Shown: positions 44,475-56,099, numbered from the stretch's first letter. The stretch: 64,000 nt of DNA from Cryptomeria japonica (GCF_030272615.1 NC_081414.1:911775009-911839008), one strand, 5' to 3'. Program-made: numbers and translations. The notes: generated from the sequence alone by a model not told the origin.

Positions 44475-45467
44475 CAACTAATTTGGAAAAGGATATGCAG
44501 CTAATTGATCATCCTCATTCTCCTGTTTGTCATTCCTGTATAGTCACATGTTGTTGCTTTCTTTGTGTTTATCATCATTGAGCAATTTTTGATATGTTGA
44601 AAATTTATACAAGCATAATGGTATAATTGAACCATAATGACCTGAGAAAAATGTACATGATCTTGATATTCCAAGGTGGCACAAGTGTCGAGGTATAATT
44701 GAACCAAGACGACCTGAGTGTTGCTTGCATATAAACAGACAAGATTTAACCATTTGTATGCGCAAAGTGGAACAATGTCTTCAGTGATATGCTTTGAATC
44801 ACGTCTCAAGACAAGTATTTGCACAGTACAAGTGATCGCCTCACAGACAGAAAACTAAAAAAATATTGGAGTCCCAATCACTTTCTCTAACTCGATGCAT
44901 CATTGAGAAAATTTAGGGGATCTAATAGTTCAAAAGAGTTCAAGTGCAAAAATAGTCAAAACCTCATGCAATTTGTAAACAATGTATACTTCAGAAAATC
45001 ATCCATCATGTGTTGTGAATTTGTTAAGTGTATCAATGTTTTGTTCTCTTGATTGTTGAATGTTTGTTGGACATGATTCTCTAAGTCTGCTGCAAGTTTT
45101 GATTTATTGACATGACGGAATGCAGATCAATGTTGCCCCTAGATAAATTTTACCATCTGGCGTGGATATGTATAGTGATTACCAAGCCATGGTGGGATAT
45201 GATGAAATGATATTTGGATAAGCAAGGACAGTGACTATGCTAAGTATGTCCTGGATAATGCTATTTTGAAGTGTTGGGCGATGGTCGGTGGTGGTTAATT
45301 TTTGGAGATAAAAGTTTAAGAGAAAAGATAGATAGAGGATTTGTTCTCTCACAAGTAGTGCCTGTTGCCAAGTTTTCACCATTTGTTTTTATTGCATCTT
45401 TTTGTGTTTTTTTTTCTTATTTTTTTAATTTTTTTGTATTTTTCACTTTTCCTGTGCATTAGACTAC

Positions 45468-46640
45468 TCAAGTATAGTATTTCTTCAAATGGATGATGTT
45501 GGTTGGTTCGTCGAGCACATCTCCTTCTGAAGTTGTTAGCTGATAGGCACCTGATCCATAGGCTGAAATGATGACATAGGGACCCAACCAATTAGGTTCA
45601 AATTTCTCTTTCTTTTCTCGATCCTGTTGATTTGTAGGATTTTATTTGAGTACGAGATCACCGCCTTTAAAAATCCTAGGGATGACCTTGTGGTTGTAGC
45701 TTTTTCACATGCGTTGCTGGTATGCTTTGAGGTGAGTATAGCCATGTTGTTGCTTTTCATCTAGAAGTTCTAGCTCTTGTAGTCTATTTACTCGATACTC
45801 ATCATCTGGAATGAGGCCTTTTAAATATACTCTGAGTGATGGAATTTCTACCTCAAGGGGTAAAATTGCTTCTGATCCATACACCAATGAATATGGCGTA
45901 GCTCCTGTAGGTGTACGGATGCTAGTTCTATATGCCCAAAGTGTTGGATTGAGTTGAACATGCCAATCTTTTCCTGCATCATTTACTGTTTTCTTGAGGA
46001 TTTTCAATATTTTTTTATTTGATGCCTCTGCTTGACCATTCCCCTGTGGGTAGTAAAGTGTAGAGAAATGATGTTGTATTTTGAATCATTCATATAGTTC
46101 TCGCACATCTTGTTTTTTGAAAGGTTGTCCATTGTCTGTGATGATGGAGTTGGGAATGTCGTATCTGCAGATTAGATAATTAAGAATAAAAGAGGCAATT
46201 TGTTTTCCAGTTATTGTGGTCATGGGGACTGCTTCAATCCATTTTGTAAAATATTTTGTTATAGTGATAATGAACTTGTATCCATTTGACGATAAAGGAT
46301 GTATTTTACCTACTAAGTCTAGGTCCCACTGACAAAAAGGTCAAGATGTTGTAAATGGTTGTAATTCTTGTACTGGTGCATGTATAAGATTGCCATGAAT
46401 CTAGCATTTAGGACATTTCTTTGCAAAATGATAAGAATCCTTTTCCATTGTCGGTCAGTGATATCCCATTCTTAGAAGTTTTTTAGCAAGAGTAGGACCA
46501 CTTGAATGTGTGCCACAGATACCTTCGTGAAGCTCTTGTAAAGAAGAGTCAAATTCATTACGATCAAGGCAACAGAGAAGAGTACCATCTAGACCTCGAC
46601 GGTAAAGAGTATTAGCAGTTAGAGTATAACAGGCGGCTTG
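45468..46640 (-). pseudogene. Element E integrase (broken)
   Basis: On the - strand, an HHCC domain (ELHEGICGTHSSG about 46540; CPKC about 46410) is followed by the catalytic core: D in WDLDLVGK (about 46325), D in IITDNGQPF (about 46140), E in NGQAEASNK (about 46025). Then come WAYRTSIRTPTGATPYSLVYG (about 45930) and a tail ending WLGPYVISAYGSGAYQL and a TGA at 45468. Several in-frame stops interrupt it, including 46457, 46406, 46085, 45703 and 45643. It would insert the DNA copy. Confidence 0.85.
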
Positions 46641-46654
46641 TCGGATAAAGTTGC

Positions 46655-47330
46655 ATTTTTTTTAATTTTGAGATAGGTCAATGGGTAGGGTATTGGTTTT
46701 GAGATATCCGTATATTGTGTCGTATAACGAAGAGTCTGAACCGGTTAAGGCATAGATAACATGGGATGCATAATTTTCATAGGTTTGGGAAAATAGTTGC
46801 TCTACCGGAAACTCATAACGACTCTGTTGTTCTGGAATCTGTAGCAGTGAAGCGATAGTAGCCATTGCATCGGCTGCTCTATTGTCCAACCTTGGTATTT
46901 GTTCGAAGGTGATGTGTACAAAATATTATTTGAAATCATCCACCATTCGTTTATATGGTAGCAGCTTGTCATCTTTTGTCTGATAGTGATTGTTGATCTG
47001 ATTTATGACTAGTTGTGAATCTCCGTAGACTTTTAATTCTGTGATTCTCCATTCCACGACCATTTTGATTCTTGTAACTAGTGCCTCATACTCAGCAATG
47101 TTATTTGTGCATGGGAATATGAGCCTATATGATCTTGGTACGGTGTGTTATTCAAGAGTGATGAACAAGATGCCAGCACCTGAGCCATGTTGAGTGTAGG
47201 AACCATCAAAGTATAGGGTCCATTGCTTGGTGGTAATAGTAAGAACATCCCTATCTGGAAATTTGATCTCCATTGGTTGTTTATCTGGTAGTGATGCATC
47301 AACTAATTGATCTGCAATTACCTATCCTTT
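46655..47330 (-). pseudogene. Element E second, plant-type RNase H (broken)
   Basis: TLYFDGSYTQHGSGAGILF (about 47215), NNIAEYEALVTRI (about 47095), VYGDSQLVINQINNHY (about 47030) and LDNRAADAMATIAS (about 46890) give the D-E-D-D set of an RNase HI-like domain. A second RNase H between RT/RNase H and integrase is diagnostic of the Tat lineage. Stops occur near 47148 and 46930. Confidence 0.85.
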
Positions 47331-47334
47331 GATA

Positions 47335-48901
47335 GCTCAACTCTCTGTGTAGTGGATATCGAATTCACTGAGAATCATTACCCATTTAGCCAATCTGCCT
47401 GTGAGAGCTGCTTTGCTAAGTACTTTAGAGGGTCAATCTTTTCTACTAGCTTGATTGTGTGAGCTAGCATGTAGTGTCGAAACTTTTGAGAAGCGAATAC
47501 CACTGTCAAACAAGCCTTCTCAATGAATGTATAATTGATCTCATATCCATTCAAAGTTCTACTGATGTAACAGATAGCTCGTTCCTTGCCTTCTTGATTT
47601 TCTTGTGCTAACAGTGCCCCCAATGATATGTCTGTTGTTGATATGTAGAGAATAAGTGGCTTTCCTGGTATTGGGGGTACCAAAACTGGTGGGTTCATTA
47701 AATATTGCTTGATTTGATAGAATGATTCTGTACATTTGGCTTCCCATCTAAATGGTACATTCTTGTGTAGCAAATGATTGAATGGTAAATTTGTATCAGC
47801 TAGTTGGGCGATGAACCGCCTGATTGACTGGAGTCGTCCTCGCAAGGATCTGAATTGGCTAATGTTTTTAGGTGGTGACATCTCCATGATGGCTTGTACC
47901 TTTGTTGGATCTACTTCAATGCCTTTTGCTGACATGATGTAGCCTAATAACTTTCCTGATGTTACCATGAAGACACACTTCTTAGGGTTGAGCCTGACTT
48001 GAAATGTCTCCAACCATTCAAAAAATTTCTCCAATATGCCTAGATGTTCTACTCGGGTAAATGACTTAGCTAGTAAATCATCCACATAGTCCTCCATGAA
48101 GGTATGCATCATGTCATGAAATATTATTGTCATTTCTCATTGATAAGTTGCCCCAGCATTCTTTAAGCCAAAAGGCATGACATTCCAACAATACGTTCCC
48201 CAAGGATAGGTAAACGTTGTTTTATCTTGATCCTCTAGAGCTATCTTGATTTGATTATAGCTAGAAAAACCATCCATTAATGATAACATTGCATGGCCTA
48301 CTGTGAGGTCTACAATTATGTCGATACTAGGAAGAGGAAAGTCATCCTTTGGATAGGATTTGTTGACATCCCTAAAATCGGTGCATATCCTGATGCTGCC
48401 ATCTGGTTTTGAAACTGGCACAATGTTGGAAATTCATTCAGCGTAGTCTATAGGTCGAATAAATCCGACGTCTAATAGTTTCTTTAGCTCAGCTTTGACC
48501 ATGAGTGCTACATGTGGATTCATCTTTCTCATTTTTTTCTTAACCGGTTTATCTTTTGGAGCAATGGATAAGTGATGCATGATTAAGTGTGGATCAATCC
48601 TGGGCATATCTACATATGACCAAGCAAAATTGATTTGCTTTTCTTTGAAAATTTTGATAAACTCTAATTTTTCTTCCTCTGTCAGAGATTCTACTAGGTG
48701 TATGTTTTCGGTTGCTTCTGTTGTACCAATGTTGATTGATTGAGTGGGCTCAATCAATATGGGTGATCGCCCCTGATAGTGTTCAGGAAGGGTGTCAATT
48801 CTCTCATCTTTAGGTGCCTTAAAAAGGTTTTCACCCTCAAATGCATCCTTTATTTTTACTTTTTTGTGATCTAGTGCTGCCATTGACTGGTTTTCAGTCA
48901 T
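47335..48901 (-). pseudogene. Element E reverse transcriptase and first RNase H (broken)
   Basis: In order: KKMRKMNPHVALMVKAEL (about 48530), PVSKPDGSIRICTDFRDVNK, SLMDGFSSYNQI, TTFTYPWGTYCWNVMPFGL, then the catalytic YVDD in MEDYVDDLLAKS (about 48085). The connection is LLGYIMSAKGIEVDPTK, and the Ty3 RNase H has LILYISTTDISLGALLAQ and EKACLTVVFASQKF. A TGA at 48134 falls just before the YVDD segment, and there is a frameshift near 47420. The catalytic residues themselves are intact. Confidence 0.9.
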
Positions 48902-49800
48902 AGATCCTTTGTTCCTTTCATTTTTGCGACTAAGAGACTTGGCACTCCCTTGATTGCAGATATCATTATTTTGTTTGCTGGTAGAGTCTATTTCCGGGTT
49001 GACAGTACATAAGTAATGGATAATGGAATCACCATTTGGGAAAATAGGTATGTCATGATTTTCAGGTTCATCCTAGTCTATGAGATCAGGAAAAATGAGT
49101 GGTAAAGAGTCATTGGGTGGGTCAATTTTAGCTGTTGTAAGTGTTAGGATGGAGGTATCATCAAGGTTGGTTGGGATATTAAATAAGTTAATGATTTTGT
49201 CCAGGTCTTCGATGGTATCATCTTCCGTGTAGACTTGCTCGTAATGTCGCTGCTCGTTTTCCTTGGCATCATAGATATTTTGTGGACAAAATTCAAATAG
49301 TCTAGGCTATGTGCCTTGCTCTTCTTGAGAAAGGGGTGTATGACTAGTATTTTCAGCAATATCTTCAGTAACATTTGAACAATTTCCCCATTCATAATCA
49401 TTTGAATCAGTCTTAGAAGTATTATCCCAGATTCTTTCAGTGTTGTGGACTGGTATGTTGTAGGGTGAAAACAGGTTTTTGATGATTGATACTAGTCTGA
49501 CAGTTTTCTCTGATTCCATATCAGATCTTACTTCTACTCTTTGCATATGCTCATATATTGTCTCTCCACGGGGAGTAGTGATGTTGTCAGGGGGTGATTC
49601 TTCTTTGTTTGGAATAGGTTCCTGAACATGATGTACTTCCACATAAGATGCTTCTTCTCTTTGAATGGCCAACTCTTCATGTTGTTTCTCTTTTTCCTGG
49701 TATTAATGTTCCTTTCGTATTGTTTCGGCTGATTCAAATAGTGCCTCTGGCCATGAATCCTCCTTGTACTTCTTCTTTGCCTTCCACTGAGGTTTTTGAT
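48902..49800 (-). pseudogene. Element E linker between G-patch segment and RT
   Basis: An acidic, Asn/Ser/Thr-rich frame with no recognised domain; stretches such as KYQKPQWKAKKKYKEDSWPE near 49780 continue from the G-patch segment. In-frame stops lie near 49307, 49075 and 48899. A frameshift at the C-run near 49825 separates it from the upstream frame. Such unstructured linkers are usual upstream of RT in Tat-like elements. Confidence 0.55.
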
Positions 49801-49802
49801 AT

Positions 49803-50106
49803 TTATTTGGTGCCTTCTTTGGGGGGTAGAGTGTGCTCATAACCCAATCTTGTTTTGTCTTTAGAAAACTGTGAAGGGGGATCCAATGGTTCTGTGACGC
49901 CTTCCTGATGCTTGTCGATAGGTCCTTTGCCAGTGTATCCCATTTGTTGCATGATCAGGTAGCCTTTTCCATACAACTGTGTTGGTATAGCTACTTCCAT
50001 AGTAGCTGCTCTAACTTCTTCTCCATCCTTGTATAGCCAACTAAGGATGTCCTTCTCTTCTGATTCATGTGCTAGTGTGCCTAGTTGAATAAATTTGCCA
50101 TCAAAC
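49803..50106 (-). pseudogene. Element E G-patch-like segment after protease
   Basis: On the - strand KGYLIMQQMGYTGKGPIDK (about 49960) has the glycine spacing of a G-patch, an RNA-binding motif found downstream of the protease in several retroelements. The frame joins 61209 across element C through the CAAAC (- strand GTTTG) duplication. A C-run frameshift follows near 49825. Confidence 0.65.
50102..50106. repeat. Target-site duplication CAAAC, left side of element C
   Basis: CAAAC precedes TGTTGGG at 50107. The partner CAAAC is at 61209-61213, directly after the third LTR. The E protein frame is continuous if the array and one copy of CAAAC are removed. Confidence 0.95.
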
Positions 50107-50990
50107 TGTTGGGAAAAATGGTGTCTCAACCTTGCATTTATGCGAGGTTACTATTTATAGTAAGTTTTTATTTGAGCACGAAATAGTGCGAAACTCTCCC
50201 TGAAGCTTCTGGTTGGCTAGATAAGCATTCCGGTAAAGTTTCGTCGCAAGGTCACAGCTAGTTTTGAAGATATTAAAGTTTCCATCTTGGAGGGGTGCAA
50301 TAAAATGTTTAAACTTAATTTTGGGGACTTTAGAGGCTCCGAAATGCCCTGAAAAGTGGTCGTAACCGGCGAAGCGGGTTACGAGGTGATAGAGCACTTT
50401 GCGAGCTTTCCGGCGCTTCAAACGGTTCGTCAATCGGACACCCGGTTCTCAAGTTATGGCCTCCGGAAGTTTGTACTCCTGAAATAGGAAAAATAATTTG
50501 TATCGAATACATAAATGAGCTGTAAAAGGGAGCGACACGTGTTGATGTGTGCTTTAACATGTCATAGAAGGGAGATAAGGTCGGCTACACCTTATTGGGT
50601 GGTTTTAGCCCATGGTTTTGTAATACCGTTTGACGGTTTCTTGTATTGTATCTCCTATTTATGAGGTGTGTGAGATAGAGGTTGTGTGTAAGAGTCTTAT
50701 GGCTATTGAGTTGCCTCTGAATCTCTGATTAGTGCTACTCCTGCGAAGAGCTTGCTCTGCAAGTATTTTGTAATCTGTTTTGATTGCTGAATAAAATATT
50801 GAGCTGCTTTTGGAGGGTGGGGTTTTTCTCCCGAAAGGGTTTTCCCCACATAAATCATTGTGTTGTGGTATGAATGCTATTATACCTATTTCTATTTTCT
50901 GTAACTGTTGTAATGATCTGAAAAAGTTTTGCATTACCCTCCTCTCAAGGTTAGTGTAGGAAGTTGTTTCCGCTACTTAACTTCCTTACA
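50107..50990 (+). repeat. Element C LTR 1
   Basis: TGTTGGG...CCTTACA, 884 bp. It differs from LTRs 2 and 3 at five positions by eye: the C/T in AGTG(C/T)GAAAC, AAA(T/C)GCCC, GG(T/C)CGTAACC, GGC(G/A)CTTC and CCAC(A/G)TAAATC. An AATAAA signal lies at 50790-50795. Confidence 0.95.
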
Positions 50991-51008
50991 AGTGGTATCA
51001 GAGCCTGA
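50991..51008 (+). promoter_or_regulatory. Primer-binding site, element C unit 1
   Basis: AGTGGTATCAGAGCCTGA directly after the LTR end. It is complementary to the 3' end of initiator Met tRNA, the usual primer for plant Copia elements. Confidence 0.95.
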
Positions 51009-51115
51009 TCACCTTTGGTTTCAATTGTGGGCAGTTGGTTTTTTTTGAACTAATCCAGATTTGAGTGGGAGCTTGTGCAGAAGACACTTTGTGATCTTGT
51101 TGCAGGAATTTTCAG

Positions 51116-52168
51116 ATGGCGAGTTCGTCAGGGAGAATAGAGGTGGAGAAATTTAATGGAAGTAATTTTGAGATGTGGAAGTTGAAGATGGAAGATCTAC
51201 TAATAGATCGAGATCTTTGGGATGTTGTTGATGCGAATGTCCAAAGGCCCTCAGATCCTACTGCGGCAGCTCAGTATGATGTTATGGACCGAAAAGCCAA
51301 GGGTCTAATCAGACTGTGCCTGGTAGACTCTGTTCTAATCAATGTCCATGAAGAAAACTCTGCAAAGAAGCTATGGACTAAGCTTGGTGAGATGTATCAA
51401 GTGAAATCTTTATTAAATCAAATTTTCTTAAGAAAGAAATTGTATTCCTTGAAGATGGAAGAGGGTGGACGAATTGCAGACCACCTAGAAGCATTCAACA
51501 TGATTGTGGCTCAATTAGTATCCGTCGGTGTTAAGATGGATGAGGAGGAAAAATGTCAGATCTTGCTTTGTTCTTTGCCCGATTCGTGGGATTCTCTTGT
51601 TATGGCTATCGGTAGTACTTCTGTTGTTTTGAAATCTGAAGACGTGGTGGGTGCCCTACTCGGTGAAGAGATGCGAAGGAAGGTATCCATCAGTTCAAAG
51701 GAAGCCCTAACCGTTCGTGGAAGACCTAAGGAGAAAGGCAAGAAGAATGAGAAGCGTGGCAAGTCCAAATCCAAAGGGAGATCGAAATCTCCTGGAAAGT
51801 CCAAAGTCATTTGCTGGAATTGCGGTAAACCGGGTCACATCCGTAAGGACTGCAAAGAAGAAAAGAAGAAGAAAAAGAAAAAGTTCGATTCTGATTCTGA
51901 GTCCGACAAGGAAGATGGCGATGCATTTATTGCGGCTTTGGCGACTCATACAGGTAATGATGCCTGGCTAATTGACTCAGGTGCATCTTTTGATATGACT
52001 TCCAATAGAGATTGGTTTTCTGAATATGAAGGATTTAATGGAGGTAAGGTGTACTTGGGTGATGATTCACAACTAGACATTGTTGGTCGAGGTAAAGTTA
52101 GAATCAGGTTTTCTGATGGTAGAATAAAAAGGATTAATGGTGTGTTGCATATCCCTGGATTAAAATGA
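51116..52168 (+). CDS. Element C unit 1: gag and protease part of polyprotein
   Basis: It starts MASSSGRIEVEKFNGSNFEMW at the first ATG after the primer site. The N-terminal 190 residues match the Copia gag (UBN2-type) domain (GSNFEMWKLKMEDLL). A basic Lys/Ser-rich stretch leads to one CCHC knuckle, CWNCGKPGHIRKDC (residues 233-246). The protease active site is D287-S-G-A in WLIDSGASFDMTS. The frame ends at TGA 52166, which is probably a mutated Arg CGA: the next codon continues into NLLSVSKL in the same frame. Gag forms particles and the protease cuts the polyprotein. Confidence 0.9.
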   Translation: MASSSGRIEVEKFNGSNFEMWKLKMEDLLIDRDLWDVVDANVQRPSDPTAAAQYDVMDRKAKGLIRLCLVDSVLINVHEENSAKKLWTKLGEMYQVKSLLNQIFLRKKLYSLKMEEGGRIADHLEAFNMIVAQLVSVGVKMDEEEKCQILLCSLPDSWDSLVMAIGSTSVVLKSEDVVGALLGEEMRRKVSISSKEALTVRGRPKEKGKKNEKRGKSKSKGRSKSPGKSKVICWNCGKPGHIRKDCKEEKKKKKKKFDSDSESDKEDGDAFIAALATHTGNDAWLIDSGASFDMTSNRDWFSEYEGFNGGKVYLGDDSQLDIVGRGKVRIRFSDGRIKRINGVLHIPGLK

Positions 52169-52180
52169 AACCTGTTATCT

Positions 52181-53188
52181 GTGAGCAAACTGATAGATGC
52201 GGGTGTGCAGGTAGTCTTTTCTGAAACAGGATGTAAGATTATTAAGGGTGCTATGGTAGTTGCTAGAGGTGTCAGGTTTAGCACTTTGTATAAGCTTGAA
52301 GCATACACTGTTGAGTGTAATAGCACTTCTGTAAAAAGTAAATCTGCGGATACTTCACTGGAAGATTTGAAGGTTTCACCTTCAGCAGATGGAAATGGTT
52401 TTTGGGTACCTAAGGGTGCTCTTTCGTCTGAAGCAAAGTTACCTGCAGAGAAGACTATGTTATGGCACCAGAGACTTGGCCACATTGGAGAAAAGGGTCT
52501 AAGGACCTTGAAAAATAAAAACCTTGTTGAAGGTTTGAATGACTGTAACCTTGACTTTGATTTCTGTGAGCATTGCATTTATGGAAAACAAAACCGCGTT
52601 CAGTTTTACTCGAGTTCTCATAAAACTTGTGGTGTTTTGGATCTTATCCATTCTGATGTGTTTGGTCCAGTAGATGTCTCTTCGATTGGAAAATCCACAT
52701 ATTATGTTTCATTTATTGATAATTTTAGTAGAAGGACATGGGTTTATTTTCTAAAGAGTAAATCTGAAGTTTTTAGTCGTTTTAAAGAATTTAAAGCAAT
52801 GGTTGAGTTGCAGACTGGAAAGAAAATAAAATGTTTGAGAACTGATAATGGCGGTGAGTTTTGCTCTAATGATTTTGATAGATTCTGTAAAGACTGTGGA
52901 ATTAACAGGCAGAAGACAACTCCGTATTCTCCACAGCAGAATGGAGTTGCAGAAAGAATGAACAGGACACTGATGGAAAAGGCTAGGAGTATGCTGAGTG
53001 GTGCTGGTCTTGAACAAAAGTTTTGGGCTGAAGCTGTTGCCACTGCTTGCTACCTGATTAACAGGTCTCCTACATCAGCTCTTGTTGATAAAACGCCTAT
53101 GGAAGCATGGTCAGGTCACAAGCCTTCATTGAGACATCTTAGAGTTTTTGGTTGCGAGGCATATGCACATGTGCCAAAGGAGAAGTGA
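52181..53188 (+). CDS. Element C unit 1: integrase part of polyprotein
   Basis: Same frame as gag, right after the TGA. A pre-integrase HHCC domain (LWHQRLGHIGEKGL and DFCEHCIYGKQ) is followed by the catalytic core with D in LIHSDVFGPVD, D in CLRTDNGGEF and E in GVAERMNRT. WAEAVATACYLINRSP and CEAYAHVPKEK follow. It ends at TGA 53186, again at a probable former CGA, after which the frame resumes with TKLENKAVKC. Integrase before RT is the defining Copia order. The 52181 start is only the first Met after the stop; the true protein is one polyprotein. Confidence 0.9.
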   Translation: MSKLIDAGVQVVFSETGCKIIKGAMVVARGVRFSTLYKLEAYTVECNSTSVKSKSADTSLEDLKVSPSADGNGFWVPKGALSSEAKLPAEKTMLWHQRLGHIGEKGLRTLKNKNLVEGLNDCNLDFDFCEHCIYGKQNRVQFYSSSHKTCGVLDLIHSDVFGPVDVSSIGKSTYYVSFIDNFSRRTWVYFLKSKSEVFSRFKEFKAMVELQTGKKIKCLRTDNGGEFCSNDFDRFCKDCGINRQKTTPYSPQQNGVAERMNRTLMEKARSMLSGAGLEQKFWAEAVATACYLINRSPTSALVDKTPMEAWSGHKPSLRHLRVFGCEAYAHVPKEK

Positions 53189-53194
53189 ACAAAG

Positions 53195-55159
53195 TTGGAG
53201 AACAAGGCTGTGAAATGTATCTTCATCGGGTATAGTTATGGTGTGAAAGGATACAAGCTTTGGGACCCTGTTGCACAAAAGGTAATTCACAGTAGAAGTG
53301 TTATTTTTAGAGAAATTAAGTCTCCTTCTGTTACATTGCAGCCAGAACAGACTAAAAAAGAAGATGTGATTCAACTTCCTCCTACACCTGAAAGAGTTGA
53401 ATCAAGACCCCTAGATAGGCAAGAATTTGAGGAGAGCTCGTCTAGCTCTGAATCTTCAGAAGAGGAGGAAGAACCTCCAACTCAGCTTGTTCGAAGGTCT
53501 ACAAGACATAGACAACCACCTGAAAGGTATTCACCTGATGATTGGAGATGTATTTTTGCTCTGAATACTAGTGTGGATGAACCAAAATCTGTAGAAGAGG
53601 CATTAGGTATGAATGATGCAGAATCCTGGAAGATTGCTATGGAGGAAGAAATGGCAGCTTTGAAAAAGAATGATACATGGGATCTTGTACCATTGCCTGA
53701 AGGACGAAAACCTATTGGTTGTAAATGGGTGTTCAAGAAAAAGATTGGTTCAGATGGAAGCATTGAAAAGTATAAAGCAAGGTTGGTTGCAAAAGGCTAC
53801 TCTCAGGTTGAGGGTGTTGATTACGGTGAGATATTTTCTCCTGTTGCAAAAATGACATCCATTAGATTTTTGCTTTCTATTGCTACTGCTTATGATTTAG
53901 AGGTTGAGCAAATGGATGTGAAAACTGCTTTCCTTCATGGTGATTTGGAGGAAGATATTTATATGACACAGCCAGAGCACTATGTGGTGAAAGGCAAAAG
54001 AAATTTGGTCTGTAAATTGAAGAAATCTTTGTATGGCCTCAAACAAAGTCCTAGGATGTGGTACCAGAAATTTGATACATATGTGTTGAGTTTGGGATTT
54101 GAACGTTCTAAATCAGATCACTGTGTTTATTATAAATCTTATGGTGATCATTTCTTATTCATTGCATTGTATGTTGATGATATGTTATTCATTGGTAAAG
54201 GGAAAGGTATGATTTCAGAACTGAAGTCTCAGCTCGCTGCTAAATTTGAAATGAAAGATCTTGGTGCAGCAAAGCACATTCTTGGGATGGAAATTAGAAG
54301 AGATAGGGCGAACAGAAAGCTATGGCTAGGCCAGAGTAAGTATGTGAATTCAGTGTTACAGAGGTTCAACATGCAGAATTGTAGACCATTGAGTGTTCCT
54401 TTTACAGTTGGAACGAAACTATCTGTTTCAGATTGTCCTACATCCCCATTGGAGATGGAAGACATGAGCAGAGTGCCTTACCAGAGTGCAGTTGGAAGCT
54501 TGATGTATGCTATGGTCTGTACTAGACCAGATATTGCCCAAGCAGTGGGAGTACTTTCTAGATATATGTCTAATCCTGGTAGAGTTCATTGGGATGCAGT
54601 CAAAAGAGTCTTCAGATATTTGAAGGGTACTTCAGAGTATTCTTTGTGTTATCATGGTAATTCAGTTGGAGACATGACTTCCCTTGATATCCATGGTTAT
54701 GTGGATTCAGATTGGGCAGGTGATATTGATAGCAGAAGATCCACCAGTGCTTATGTGTTTACTTTGTTTGGTGGTGCAATTAGTTGGATGAGTAAGCGAC
54801 AGGCTGTGGTTGCTTTATCCACTACTGAAGCAGAGTATATGGCAGCTACTCATGCTTGTAAAGAGGCCATTTGGCTTAAGAGACTGTGTTCGGATATTGG
54901 AATAAAACAAGGTACAGTGACAGTTTACTGTGACAGTCAGAGTGCAATTAGCCTAGCTAAGAACCCGACATTTCATGCCCGGACCAAACATATTGATATT
55001 CAGTATCATTTTGTTAGAGATATGGTCGAAGATGGTAGGGTGAAGCTGGTTAAGGTGGAAACTTTGATGAATGTTGCAGATGCTTTAACTAAGGATGTGA
55101 GCACAGAAAAGTTCAGATGGTGTTCAGAGTCTATGGGCCTTATGGCCCCTAGCAATTGA
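53195..55159 (+). CDS. Element C unit 1: RT and RNase H part of polyprotein
   Basis: 654 residues in the same frame. The integrase tail (KAVKCIFIGYSYGVKGYKLW) and a Ser/Glu-rich linker precede the Copia RT: WKIAMEEEMAALKKNDTW, GCKWVFKKK, YSQVEGVDYGEIFSPVAK, QMDVKTAFLHGDLEEDIYM and the catalytic YVDD at residues 326-329 (LYVDDMLFIG). RNase H follows with YVDSDWAGD, STTEAEYMA and CDSQSAISLAKNP. It ends at TGA 55157, about 40 bases before the purine tract. All catalytic residues are present. It has Asp in MVEDGRVK where unit 2 has Ala. Confidence 0.92.
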   Translation: MENKAVKCIFIGYSYGVKGYKLWDPVAQKVIHSRSVIFREIKSPSVTLQPEQTKKEDVIQLPPTPERVESRPLDRQEFEESSSSSESSEEEEEPPTQLVRRSTRHRQPPERYSPDDWRCIFALNTSVDEPKSVEEALGMNDAESWKIAMEEEMAALKKNDTWDLVPLPEGRKPIGCKWVFKKKIGSDGSIEKYKARLVAKGYSQVEGVDYGEIFSPVAKMTSIRFLLSIATAYDLEVEQMDVKTAFLHGDLEEDIYMTQPEHYVVKGKRNLVCKLKKSLYGLKQSPRMWYQKFDTYVLSLGFERSKSDHCVYYKSYGDHFLFIALYVDDMLFIGKGKGMISELKSQLAAKFEMKDLGAAKHILGMEIRRDRANRKLWLGQSKYVNSVLQRFNMQNCRPLSVPFTVGTKLSVSDCPTSPLEMEDMSRVPYQSAVGSLMYAMVCTRPDIAQAVGVLSRYMSNPGRVHWDAVKRVFRYLKGTSEYSLCYHGNSVGDMTSLDIHGYVDSDWAGDIDSRRSTSAYVFTLFGGAISWMSKRQAVVALSTTEAEYMAATHACKEAIWLKRLCSDIGIKQGTVTVYCDSQSAISLAKNPTFHARTKHIDIQYHFVRDMVEDGRVKLVKVETLMNVADALTKDVSTEKFRWCSESMGLMAPSN

Positions 55160-55200
55160 TTCATTGTGTTGACATTCCCTTCCGCTCATGCAAGGTGTTC

Positions 55201-55215
55201 GACAAGTGGGAGATT
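55201..55215 (+). promoter_or_regulatory. Purine tract, element C unit 1
   Basis: GACAAGTGGGAGATT directly before LTR 2. Confidence 0.9.
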
Positions 55216-56099
55216 TGTTGGGAAAAATGGTGTCTCAACCTTGCATTTATGCGAGGTTACTATTTATAGTAAGTTTTTATTTGAGCACGAAATAGTGTGA
55301 AACTCTCCCTGAAGCTTCTGGTTGGCTAGATAAGCATTCCGGTAAAGTTTCGTCGCAAGGTCACAGCTAGTTTTGAAGATATTAAAGTTTCCATCTTGGA
55401 GGGGTGCAATAAAATGTTTAAACTTAATTTTGGGGACTTTAGAGGCTCCGAAACGCCCTGAAAAGTGGCCGTAACCGGCGAAGCGGGTTACGAGGTGATA
55501 GAGCACTTTGCGAGCTTTCCGGCACTTCAAACGGTTCGTCAATCGGACACCCGGTTCTCAAGTTATGGCCTCCGGAAGTTTGTACTCCTGAAATAGGAAA
55601 AATAATTTGTATCGAATACATAAATGAGCTGTAAAAGGGAGCGACACGTGTTGATGTGTGCTTTAACATGTCATAGAAGGGAGATAAGGTCGGCTACACC
55701 TTATTGGGTGGTTTTAGCCCATGGTTTTGTAATACCGTTTGACGGTTTCTTGTATTGTATCTCCTATTTATGAGGTGTGTGAGATAGAGGTTGTGTGTAA
55801 GAGTCTTATGGCTATTGAGTTGCCTCTGAATCTCTGATTAGTGCTACTCCTGCGAAGAGCTTGCTCTGCAAGTATTTTGTAATCTGTTTTGATTGCTGAA
55901 TAAAATATTGAGCTGCTTTTGGAGGGTGGGGTTTTTCTCCCGAAAGGGTTTTCCCCACGTAAATCATTGTGTTGTGGTATGAATGCTATTATACCTATTT
56001 CTATTTTCTGTAACTGTTGTAATGATCTGAAAAAGTTTTGCATTACCCTCCTCTCAAGGTTAGTGTAGGAAGTTGTTTCCGCTACTTAACTTCCTTACA
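55216..56099 (+). repeat. Element C LTR 2 (shared middle LTR)
   Basis: 884 bp. By eye it is identical to LTR 3 and differs from LTR 1 at five sites. It serves as 3' LTR of unit 1 and 5' LTR of unit 2. A primer site identical to that of unit 1 follows at 56100. Confidence 0.95.

Noticed and set aside
50155-50934. Antisense open frames inside the element C LTRs (also at 55264-56043 and 60373-61152)
   Set aside because: They lie in non-coding LTR sequence on the opposite strand, recur only because the LTR is repeated, and show no motif.
51556-52578. Long antisense frames opposite element C gag and integrase
   Set aside because: They are shadow frames of the real coding strand, which has clear domains. 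They recur identically in unit 2.
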